This document shows positions 36,004-45,523 of a stretch of 64,000 nucleotides of DNA, one piece after another. Made by a program: the position numbers and the translations under genes. The stretch is from Exophiala sp. HKRS030 (Eukaryota; Ascomycota; Eurotiomycetes; Chaetothyriales; Herpotrichiellaceae). Positions within the stretch are counted from its first letter, which is position 1, and each line of letters opens with the position of its first letter. Location: the NCBI GenBank assembly GCA_023897205.1, contig JAHWDD010000002.1:5518001-5582000 (forward strand). Reading direction: 5' to 3'. The notes beneath the pieces were generated by a model. It saw only the letters and a list, made by a program, of their open reading frames with translations. It was not told the DNA's origin and did not search any database.

Positions 36004-36723
36004 ATCCAGAGTAGCCACGAATTATGCTGTATCCCTGGGTAGGTAGCCATCATTGACTCCCAGAAGCGACTTGCTTGTGCGTACCATGAATGGGCACAGA
36101 CTGGAACAAGAGTTACCTGAGCACGCCTGAGGTAGGTACTCTAGGGGCTAAACAGGGCTGAAGATGGTGCCTAGGGATCCGTTTAGAGGCCTAGGGTGCC
36201 TGGGCCGTACGTCCTCTGTACATACTCTTGGAGGTCTAGACCGCGGCTATCCTGTCTTCCGCCGTCGTCGTCGGAAGTTGACGTTTTCCCGACGCGGGGA
36301 GCGGCAGACTCACTGCACCAGAGACCGAGAGAGATGCTTCAGTGCCTTGCTGGCCTCATTCCGCCAATTAGCATGCCGTTCCGGTCGGTCGACTTGCGGC
36401 CCTCGGCATCCTGGTCATGTGACATTTCTAGATTTGTAGCCTCATCAGCCTGCCGGGTGGTTCGCCTACTACTCCGTAGGCATCTACTGGGAATACTTGT
36501 GTGCCAGTTTAGGTACTCCGCCTCACTCCTTCTCCGAGAACGAACTAAATAGTCAATTAGAATTTTGGTCCATCTGCTTCTCCGACTTTCACTGCGACAT
36601 CTGTTGCACAATTTCCTGTACCACTAGCAATCCTTCATTCCTTGTTCGAGTTTTCCCACCCATGTCCCCCTTTGATTTCCTATCTCATCTAAAAATATAG
36701 ATATTGCTATCCATGCCTTCACC
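36004..36723. other. Intergenic spacer, promoter side of FAD synthetase
   Basis: Contains one TACTCCGTA word (36470-36478) and CT-rich tracts shortly before the FAD synthetase start. No gene seen. Confidence 0.5.
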
Positions 36724-37842
36724 ATGACTGACATCACATCGCTGCCGCCTAAAGCCCCCATGACCAACGGCTCGCTTTCCGCCGCAGGTCATGGAGAAGC
36801 CGATGTGTCCTGCGAGACATCCCCGCCGTCATCACTGACATCCTTATTACCGTCATCACATACATTGCAAGACGTTTGCGCCAACATATACTCTCAAGTC
36901 ACCGCCTTTCTCTCCTCTGATCCTTCTGATGATATAACAAAAAGAACTCAAGAGCAAACTCGCATAGCATGGGCCGTTATAGAAAATGCTTTAGATCAGT
37001 ACACGTAAGTTATAGCCAAACACCCTTCCATTGCCGGCCTCTCGCTTGTTACACATTGTAATGAAACCTAATCTCGGACTTATAGATTCGAACATGTCTC
37101 TCTATCCTACAATGGCGGAAAAGACTGTCTCGTCCTTTTGATCATCTATCTCGCAGCCTTACACAGTCATTTCACTCGTCCCTCGGACCGACGAGAAGCC
37201 AGACCATTCCCCACCACCATCCCTTCCATATATGCCAAACCACCTGATCCCTTTCCTTCGGTATCGTCCTTTGTCGACTACTCTTCGCGCCTCTACCACC
37301 TTGATTTAGTCCATATCCTTACGAATCCTGGGCCGCACAAAAAACACCGCTCCCATTCTAATCCACCACTCACAACCCCGCCTCCCAAACTTGACTCGTC
37401 AACATCGCAGCATGACCTCCCCTTCCCGACCCAAAAGCCTACCATCTCCTTTCGGGATGCCTTCGCCCTCTACCTTTCGGCCCATCCCTCTGTGCGCGCC
37501 ATATTTGTCGGCACACGCCGCACCGATCCCCACGGTGGTCACCTCACTCATTTCGACCCCACGGACCACAACTGGCCGTCATTCATGCGAGTCCATCCGG
37601 TCATCGATTGGCGTTTGTCAGAAATATGGTGTTTCCTACGCTCGTCATATCTCAAGGATCTCGAAACTGGTGGACCATTGAAGTATTGTACCATGTATGA
37701 CGAAGGATATACCAGTCTTGGTGGAGTAAATGACACCTTGCGAAACCCCAAATTGAAGTATAAGGATGCTGATGGCAAGGAATGTTATCGACCCGCCCAC
37801 GAGATGACGTGGGATGAAGGCGAAAGGTTAGGAAGAGAGTAA
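36724..37842 (+). CDS. FAD1: FAD synthetase (FMN adenylyltransferase)
   Basis: Two exons (36724-37004, 37086-37842; intron GTAAGT/TATAG) encode 345 residues. The PAPS-reductase-like P-loop is SYNGGKDCLVLL (residues 101-112). AIFVGTRRTDPHGGHLTHFDPTD and FMRVHPVIDWRLSEIWCFLR form the signature of fungal FAD1. TMYDEGYTSLGGVNDTLRNP closes the active site. The enzyme adenylates FMN with ATP to make FAD in the cytosol, which flavoenzymes such as the monooxygenase at 20-22 kb need. A Pro/Ser-rich insert near residues 175-215 is not part of the catalytic core. The N-terminal 25 residues look disordered. Confidence 0.93.
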
Positions 37843-38760
37843 TATCTGGAACAGCACCAACGAATTTGCGAAGCCTAAGTGTGGCTCTCCGAGCCCTTGA
37901 ATCATGACTTGCCCGGATTCTCTGTCATAGAGGGGGTGAGTCGCGTTTGTGGCACACGTTGTCCGTCGCCAGTACGAAAATTGCCTCCATCCGCGACGAC
38001 AGTGTCCGAGTAGCCTTGGTGCGTAACAGCTGTCGCTTTCCGACCTAATACAGCAGACGAACCGCAGCCCATTTGTAACGAAAGACACGACAAGTTGATT
38101 GCATGAGCATTGCACCGCATTAAACAATCCCTTGCACATCCGCGACCGCCTCGGTTGCACGAATGAGAATACCTGTCTTTCAAATCCCCCAGGTCGGCAT
38201 GTTCGAATGTATTTTCTGAAAGAGGAGTAACCTTTCATGTCAGGGACCACAGTGATGGTCGGCCACTTGGTTATCTAGAACGGGGCCAAGACCCGGGGAT
38301 GGCGAGGTTTTTGGGTGTACTCACCTGTCCTATAACGATCTTTGACACCGAAAACAAGATTGGACGCTTACGAGGCCATGAAATAGTAGGTTTGAGACTT
38401 GTGCTCCGAGTCTGGTTGTGTAGTAGACTAGATCCGTCACTGGGAAGAGATGGCTGATAAAACCATGTCTCACGACAATTGCATGGTGGATTGTCGGGTC
38501 TTAATGAGATATACAATGTATATACAATACATACACGATCTAGACGCGCTCGCCTCATAAGCTGCAACCGTGTGTCGGAAGTGGTGCAGTCTCGAGACAT
38601 ATGTTCTATCTGATTGGAGATAGAACCCGTCACCGACTCAGGAGTGACTTATAGTGGAAAACTAAAATGTCACAGAGGAACTGTGGCAATCAAGTATAGC
38701 CGAGTATTATGCAGGGTGTGTACATGGTCGTCTCTAATTTGCTTCACGTCTTCCACTGAC
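37843..38760. other. Convergent spacer
   Basis: Between FAD synthetase and the MT-A70 gene, both ending here. No recognisable feature. Confidence 0.5.
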
Positions 38761-39963
38761 TTACTGGGTGCTTGACGGATCAAGCCAAAGACTCTCATCC
38801 TGGAATTTGAGGACTTCATCGCCCCATGACCACCAACCAGCAGTCAAGCTTCTAGCGAAGAGCTCGAGTGCCTGGTATGAAGGAGGCAGGAGCAACTCAA
38901 AGAGAGTCTTGAGACTAGGCTTACGAGAGTGTACATCAGGCACAGCAGCAATGATTCGCCGGCGAGGCCCAGTTCCGATCGGTGGACAACCATGTCGAAA
39001 GATCAGACATATCTCGTAAGGCCTTCGCCATATGCCGTCCAGTTGCGTCACAGGAACTCCGTTAGCAGTGACCTTGATCCAGACCCACTCTTCGATCAAT
39101 TCCAAATGCAGCGCACAGAGCGTATTTAACACGCTAGCATGGATGGACCTTTTGTTGGTGATCCATATGGCCACCAACCCCTCGGGTTTCGCATGATGCT
39201 GAACGATTTGCACTGCCTCCTCGAACGGATCACCTGCCTGTCGTTCGGCTGTGTGATAATGGTTGGACCGTCTTACGGAGCGGTTCGTCCAAGGCGGGTC
39301 CATCAGTATCAAGTCAAAGAGCGGCGCATTGGGAGTCTGCAACGTTCGAGAGCCCTGGTCGAAGCTTGGAGAGCCCGCATCTAGTGTAGCACATAGAAAT
39401 GTGGCTCGAGGAGGAATGAGACAGCCAGTATCAATATTCGATGTAAAGCTGATCGCCGATGAAAATGGTCCTGGATTGTGCACAACGACGTTAGACACGG
39501 CACGTTGTGAAGGAAACTCATTGCGCGGCTCCGTTGTTGACAGAATTATAGGCACAGGGACCAACAGCTGTGGTGTTGCTGATTCGTAGGAATTTTCAAC
39601 AGAGGCTCGTGCCATTTCGTTCGGTAACCCTCGTCGACTTTTATTTGGCCGAGAATGCTCCTGCCGTCGCACGTGCCAGCTTCCTCCTTGGCCGTCGATG
39701 AAGTCGGTTTGGATAAGCCTCAGTGCTTCTCTAATGTACACCTGTAGAGAAGAGTGATATGCCAGTTCTTCGGCCGGGATTGTGGCGAGGATAGCTCGTC
39801 TCTTCTCACCTCCCGGCTCACTACTTGGAAAAGGCTGGGTGATTGCCGGACAAGAAATAGGGACATAGGTACTTTGTTGAGCATGTTGCAGCGAAGATGG
39901 GATGTCCACGAGGACGACATTATGATCATCATCATGAAATAACTGCGCTGAGTTCTTCATCAA
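38761..39963 (-). CDS. MT-A70 family N6-adenine methyltransferase (METTL4-like)
   Basis: Single exon, 400 residues. The catalytic motif IV is DPPW at 222-225 within FDLILMDPPWTNRS. It is followed by VAIWITNKRSIHASVLN, EEWVWIKVTANGVPV and the conserved GIWRRPYEICLIFRHG and LFARSLTAGWWSWGDEVLKF blocks typical of the METTL4 branch. The branch includes enzymes reported to make m6A in snRNA or DNA. The yeast-type IME4/KAR4 mating proteins are a different branch. The start at MMKNSAQLF gives a full N-terminal half of unknown structure. Substrate is not decided by sequence. Divergent from the Git3 receptor across 1.3 kb. Confidence 0.88.
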   Translation of the reverse strand: MMKNSAQLFHDDDHNVVLVDIPSSLQHAQQSTYVPISCPAITQPFPSSEPGGEKRRAILATIPAEELAYHSSLQVYIREALRLIQTDFIDGQGGSWHVRRQEHSRPNKSRRGLPNEMARASVENSYESATPQLLVPVPIILSTTEPRNEFPSQRAVSNVVVHNPGPFSSAISFTSNIDTGCLIPPRATFLCATLDAGSPSFDQGSRTLQTPNAPLFDLILMDPPWTNRSVRRSNHYHTAERQAGDPFEEAVQIVQHHAKPEGLVAIWITNKRSIHASVLNTLCALHLELIEEWVWIKVTANGVPVTQLDGIWRRPYEICLIFRHGCPPIGTGPRRRIIAAVPDVHSRKPSLKTLFELLLPPSYQALELFARSLTAGWWSWGDEVLKFQDESLWLDPSSTQ

Positions 39964-41243
39964 AGCACTGGGCTCGCCGGGGTCTCGAGACTCGTCGTTG
40001 AAAAAGTGCCAAGGCCATCAATGCAATGCATTTACAGAATCATCTGTCAATATCGGTAAAGATGCTCTGCTTTTCTTTCGAAGCCCTGCCAGTTAGACTT
40101 TTCTTTAGGCGTGCCAATATGGGCTCATTGAGCAATCATTGTCGATACTGGTCTAATTATTTCCGCGGACATGAGCGGGTCCAGATCATTGACACTGGGA
40201 GAAGTGGGTGTCGATGGGTCTCAAAGATGGAAATGAACCGAGCCCAACCCACGAGATCAGAAGGTAGAAGCAATTTCCATAGGAGAACGAGGATGATAAT
40301 TAGAGTGAGTACCTGCCCGATTGATAGAGAGTCGATGATGGGCGAAGACCAAGGAAGGAAGTCGCAGGTCGGAGATGAACATTTCAGATTGATGTCCAGA
40401 AATGTGTGGCTACCGTTTAGGTGCCTTATGGGTGTCTCTAGGCATTTCTTTTAGGGTCCCTGGTACCCCTTGACCTTACCTGGGTGCCTAGGTAGCATTC
40501 TACTTAGCGAAGGACCTAGTAGTTAAGGTATTGAGGGGCCAAGGTCTTCGTGTATCTCGTCGAAAAGGGACTTTCGCCGAACAATACGTAAGTCCGGCCC
40601 AAATCAGCCTAGCGCCATCTGAATTGGGGAGGTTGTCACGTCTACTACTTCTCGCTTCAGAAGATCATGTTCGCTTTCTCCATCAACACGGACTCCTAGA
40701 TGGACAATGCGCATACCAAAGCGTCACATTGGTCGGACCTTTCTTATAACAGATTTTTGCCCGTTGTTACCAATGATGCATGCAGAGCTTCAAGGCCCGT
40801 CCTGTCACCGGAAGCGTGTTATCCACTATTGTGTGTACAATGCACTGGGCCCATGCATTAGTATCACATACCTTTTGACGGTAAGGAAGCATCACAATGG
40901 AGGGGCCCACAGGCCTCTGGGCTTTCAATGTTTATCTCTGCCGCCACTGAATACCCTTTTCTCATCCTCTCACTTTGGCATGAACCACAAGAAATTGGCC
41001 GTACGAGACAGTTGAGCATGACCTCTCGTCTCTTGAACCTCTGCGAAATCTCTGGCCGACCTAACCCTCAATTTTCGTCTTTGAATCGCCCTCACAAGCC
41101 TTTCTTATCTTCCTCCATACATCTCGAGCATACTAATCAGCACGCAAGTCCCAAAAGACAAGGTAGTCGACCCGATTCAGGGATGTCGCAGCGATAGGGT
41201 TTTCCCGACAGGTTCACCATCGCAGAAATTCGAGAATAAGAGC
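39964..41243. other. Divergent spacer with CCTAGGTA-type words
   Basis: A cluster TACCTGGGTGCCTAGGTAG ... GACCTAGTAG lies at 40478-40525. The 200 bp before 41244 are CT-rich and are probably the receptor's leader. No gene recognised. Confidence 0.5.
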
Positions 41244-43235
41244 ATGTCGACTTTTCTCTCCGGAAATCAAACCGCACACTTGGTCGATCTTCCAAAAGCT
41301 GAAGAGTTTCTTAATTCAATTGCCAGTTTGGAAGCAAAGGCTGGAGGCTCATTCACCCCCACCCAAGCCAGAGCCATTTACATTGTCGCCTTAACATGTG
41401 CATGTATCAGCCTCTTAGCCGTCCTGGTCGCCTTGCGATGGTTTCTGTTGATGAGGAGGAGCTTCCGGCATCGCCTGGTTATGTTCCTGATCATCAGCGA
41501 TACTTGCAAAGCGTTCTGGTATTTTGTATTCCCAGTGGTTGTATTTGTGAGGGGACCAGTCCAAAGTCACTCGAATTTCTGCCAGGCGAGTGGATTCCTT
41601 CTTCTGTTTGCGATTGAGTCGTCAGACATGGCCATCTTCATTATCGCCCTTCATTCCATCATCTATATCATGAAGCCCACGAGCGGTGTCGGCGAAGGCG
41701 GTCTATATCGCTGGCGGAACTGGATCTATCTGCTGTGGCTGGGCCCACCCCTCCTTGCAGCGAGCCTTGCTTTTGTCAATACGAAAGAAGGCTACGTTAC
41801 GGCAGGGACCTTCTGCTACCTGCCCAAAAGGCCCTTCTGGTATCGACTGGCATTATCATGGGTTCCCCGCTATCTCATCATCAGCATGATCCTCATCATG
41901 TACATCTGGATCTACGTCTATGTACATTATAAATTTCGTGGATTCGAAAATCTTGGCGAGACCGACTCGTCTTACGATTCGAAGTCACGCACAAATTCCA
42001 GACACAGGTCTAGTTTCTTGGGACAGTCTCAAGATCTAGACGGCAGACCCTCTCTGAATAACACCGATGTGGCGCCGGCAGCAGCACCAGCATCAACATC
42101 AACATCGGCACCTACCACAGCTCTAGGTTCTCAACAGCAAATACCGTTAACACAGAAGAATGACAATTCGCCGTCCCGCCGACCTTCTCTGCATCCATGG
42201 GATAACGTCAACTTCATTACTTCGCGGCCCTTACAAGGCAATGGGACTGAACCATTGAGTGAGACTGAGGTTGCAAACTTCCCTTCTCGCTATGGTAGCC
42301 TTTGGTCGGACGAGACGCAGCTGCCTTCGGGACGAGGGTCGGTCAATCACGCGAAATTGGATGCTTCTAACCCACCAGTCATCAAGCAAGCCGAAGATGA
42401 CGGGGCCGGCCCTCAAGCCAACAATGAGGTCCAACCTATCCCTAGACTTAGAGAGGGCAGCAACGAACAAGTACAAAAGACGAGGGCGGCCATTCGCAAG
42501 CAACTGCGTTATCTCTTCATTTACCCACTCGTATATATACTGATGTGGAGTTTCCCCTTCGCCGCCCATGCCTTGAATTATAACGACTATTATGTCGCAC
42601 ATCCGATTTTCTGGCTGTCAATGGTCCAAACAATATCCCTTGCTCTCCAAGCTTGTGTGGACAGCGTTTTGTTCTCATGGAGAGAAAAGCCGTGGAGGAA
42701 AATCGAAGAAAGCTCGAAATTCTCCATTCCATTTTTACGGCGTCAGAGCAAAGCCTTTATACAGAAACACTGCCCTGAGAAACAAGGCTCCTCACAACCA
42801 GAGGTATTCGTGGAAGTAAAGCCACCTCCCGTGGCCAGACGCAACCCTCACTGGTGGGAAGCGGAGGGCCGGCGCCGGAATGACAGTGTGTGGATGGGGA
42901 CAAGCACCTTTTCAGAAACCCTGTCACCAATTGTGACACGAACGCGCACACGCTCGAGAAGTCCAGACAAGCCAGCTACGCCAAAAGTATCTCATTCACG
43001 GACAAGAAGTTCAGAACCAAATGTTACATTTGTACCCGTTCTAGAACCTATCTCGCCCGGGCTCTCGCCTGGCAGCACTCCTCCTGCGGTGGCTGAGTTG
43101 CCTCGAAGGGCTACGCTGACATCGACGTTGACATCGACATCGACATATTCCAGGAAACAACGCAATCGATTAAGTCTACAGACTTCGAATCTGTCTGTGG
43201 CAAGTAAGATTTCCAGTACAAACAATAATGGTTAA
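41244..43235 (+). CDS. Git3-family G-protein-coupled receptor
   Basis: Single exon, 663 residues. Seven hydrophobic segments are visible. The first, AIYIVALTCACISLLAVLVA, is followed by RWFLLMRRSFRHRLVMFLIISD and the Git3 hallmark KAFWYFVFP. The fifth ends YIWIYVYVHYKF. A long hydrophilic third loop (about 232-418) with Ser/Pro/Ala runs precedes TM6 LRYLFIYPLVYILMWSFPFA. The conserved FWLSMVQTISLALQACVDSVLFSWREKPW closes the core (Git3 C-terminal domain). A long Ser/Thr-rich tail follows. Git3/Gpr1 receptors sense glucose or related nutrients and act through a G-alpha protein on adenylate cyclase. The ligand here is not known. Confidence 0.9.
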   Translation: MSTFLSGNQTAHLVDLPKAEEFLNSIASLEAKAGGSFTPTQARAIYIVALTCACISLLAVLVALRWFLLMRRSFRHRLVMFLIISDTCKAFWYFVFPVVVFVRGPVQSHSNFCQASGFLLLFAIESSDMAIFIIALHSIIYIMKPTSGVGEGGLYRWRNWIYLLWLGPPLLAASLAFVNTKEGYVTAGTFCYLPKRPFWYRLALSWVPRYLIISMILIMYIWIYVYVHYKFRGFENLGETDSSYDSKSRTNSRHRSSFLGQSQDLDGRPSLNNTDVAPAAAPASTSTSAPTTALGSQQQIPLTQKNDNSPSRRPSLHPWDNVNFITSRPLQGNGTEPLSETEVANFPSRYGSLWSDETQLPSGRGSVNHAKLDASNPPVIKQAEDDGAGPQANNEVQPIPRLREGSNEQVQKTRAAIRKQLRYLFIYPLVYILMWSFPFAAHALNYNDYYVAHPIFWLSMVQTISLALQACVDSVLFSWREKPWRKIEESSKFSIPFLRRQSKAFIQKHCPEKQGSSQPEVFVEVKPPPVARRNPHWWEAEGRRRNDSVWMGTSTFSETLSPIVTRTRTRSRSPDKPATPKVSHSRTRSSEPNVTFVPVLEPISPGLSPGSTPPAVAELPRRATLTSTLTSTSTYSRKQRNRLSLQTSNLSVASKISSTNNNG

Positions 43236-44223
43236 TGGTGGTGGGAATGGGGGTAGAATAATGACCAGTCCCGCAGTATGTACTAGTAGAAGCTATTGAG
43301 GTTCACATACGAGCGAATGTATTATGATGTAGTAGGGGGATGGCTGGGTAGATATCACAACCATACCATAAAATGAATATAACATGACACTAAAATGGTC
43401 TCACCCTGAAGTTTTACTCCATATCGCCGTTCTAGGTTTTGGGAGACCATGTATATAAGCAGTCCGATACACTAACAAGTTAGAGTACGAAAGAAGTGTT
43501 ATACTGCTAGACCATACCTCTCCTCGAATCGTAAGGATGATGCACGTGTCAACCGAGCAGTCGGCCATCCGTGGATAGCCGCACATAGCGTCCTCGGGCT
43601 ATTTCTCCGGGTAGCCATAAGGCGGCCAAACAATACACTGCACGAGTCACAAGCCTTGTAAATCTAATGAATTGATAATCACGACGAAAGAGAAAGATGG
43701 GTGCGAGATCCGGAGGCGTTTCCCACCAGCCGACGATGTGGTGGCAATTTGGCAGGAAAAGTACCACGAATACGTGGGGTCCTCGACCTTGCCCGAGGAG
43801 TTCTTGGGAGGCTTGAGAACGAACATCCGAGGCCCAACTGTGTGTGACCCGGCAACTCGTGACTTCGGAGTACTACGGAGTACGGAGTACGGAGTACAAT
43901 GTTAGTGAGTACGAAGTTGGCCTTAAAGTGCCGTGAGCCCTTAGTACTCCCTGAGTCCCTAGTAGCCTATAGGTGCCTACTAACCATAGGCATGTAATAG
44001 GTCACTTAATCAAGGGCCGAGATTTCATCGGGCAACGGGCCGGGTTCGATCCAAGGCTCCTCGGGCGTACCTACGACTGACGGGATTCTTTGCTTTCCGC
44101 ATCAATCTTTCCCCTCCCACGTCACAGTTCCAACATGTTCTTTGCCCGTTGATTTCTGATCCTCATTACTCTCTGCCTGGTCCACCGCATTCTGTCAGTC
44201 CGCAATGATCTAGGTGCCAGTGA
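43236..44223. other. Intergenic spacer
   Basis: Carries the overlapping TACGGAG tandem at 43874-43896 and a CTAGTAGCCTATAGGTGCC stretch near 43960. A GGTTCGATCC match at about 44044 has no tRNA fold around it. Confidence 0.5.
43874..43896. repeat. TACGGAG tandem (three overlapping TACGGAGTA words)
   Basis: Period of 7 bp, units TACGGAG. The same 9-bp word occurs singly elsewhere in the window, always between genes. Confidence 0.9.
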
Positions 44224-45523
44224 ATGCCTACCCGAGGCACAGGCCATGCAGCAACAATACCACCAACCTCAAAACCATCAGAGATGGACAGCTCAAGTCC
44301 CGCGAGGTTGCTCGAGGAGCCTTTACCACAGCCCCCGGGCAAGAGAACCTATAATCAGGACGATGCCGCGGTGACACGACGCCCTCCTCTGAATTCTCAG
44401 GGCAAGCAGCTAGACAAGAGGAGTTGGGATTATATCGCGAGGACAGGTCTCGCAGGTGGACTTGCAGGATGCGCGGTTGGTCGCCCACTCTCACAGCTTA
44501 CCATACATCAGGGCAACACACTAACAAGAGTCACAGGCCAAAACCGTCGTCGGTCCCCTCGATCGAGTCAAAATCCTTTTCCAGGCCTCAAACCCGCAAT
44601 TCGCCAAGTATACCGGGAGTTGGTTCGGCGTTGTCACGGCGATGCGAGACATAAATCAGCATTCCGGGGTCCGGGGCCTGTTTCGTGGCCATTCAGCCAC
44701 GCTCCTCAGAGTCTTCCCCTACGCCGGTATCAAATTTCTGGCCTATGAACAGATTCGAGCAATCGTCATACCAGACAAGGCACACGAGACACCTGTACGA
44801 AGATTTATCTCCGGATCTCTGGCGGGAATCACCTCTGTCTTTTTCACATATCCCCTCGAAGTCGTGCGCGTCCGATTAGCATTTGAGACGAAAAACGATT
44901 CGAGGTCGTCTCTGTCTCGCATATGCCGACAGATATATCGCGAACAACCACGTCATCCAGAACCACTCGTGGCAAACGGTCCCGTTGCAGCCGCCTCTAA
45001 TATTGCTCATCAGGCAATTCCTAAATCTGGATTGGCTAATTTTTATCGTGGCTTTTCTCCAACTATGCTTGGAATGCTTCCATATGCTGGCATGTCTTTT
45101 TTGACTCATGATACAATTGGTGACTGGTTCAGGCATCCTGCTTTGGCGCCCTACACCGTTTTGAGATCCACCGCGATCTCAGGCATTCCACCGGTAGAAA
45201 CCTCAGAGGCAAACTCGAAGAAAAGGTACCAGCGTGTTCAACTGAACGCTCCGGCAGAGCTTCTCTCAGGTGCATTAGCAGGTCTGATATCTCAGACTGC
45301 ATCATATCCTCTCGAGGTCATTCGACGTCGTATGCAGGTTGGCGGTGCGATTGGTGACGGCCATCGGCTAAGTATCGCCGAAACAGCGCGCCGGATATTT
45401 AGGGAAAGGGGTTGGAGAGGATTTTTTGTCGGGCTTTCGATCGGTTATGTGAAGATCATTCCGATGTCTGCCACCAGCTTTTTCGTATATGAGCGAGGAA
45501 AATGGTATCTCGGTGTGGGCTGA
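44224..45523 (+). CDS. Mitochondrial carrier, Leu5/CoA-transporter-like
   Basis: Two exons (44224-44475, 44537-45523) encode 412 residues. The intron (GTTGGT/CACAG) splits the first carrier repeat just before AKTVVGPLDRVKILFQ. Three solute-carrier repeats show the PxD/ExxK/R signatures GPLDRVK, YPLEVVRVR and YPLEVIRRR, each with a following G-rich helix (GLFRGHSATLLRVFPYAGIKF, FYRGFSPTMLGMLPYAGMSF, RGFFVGLSIGYVKIIPMSA). The family of Leu5/SLC25A16/SLC25A42 moves coenzyme A across the inner membrane. The RGxxATLLRVFPYAGIKF block is characteristic. The transported substrate is inferred. ATG at 44284 (MDSSSPARLL) is an alternative start. Confidence 0.85.

Noticed and set aside
44038..44062. GGTTCGATCC T-loop-like word
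   Set aside because: The flanking five bases do not form a T stem and no cloverleaf fits upstream.
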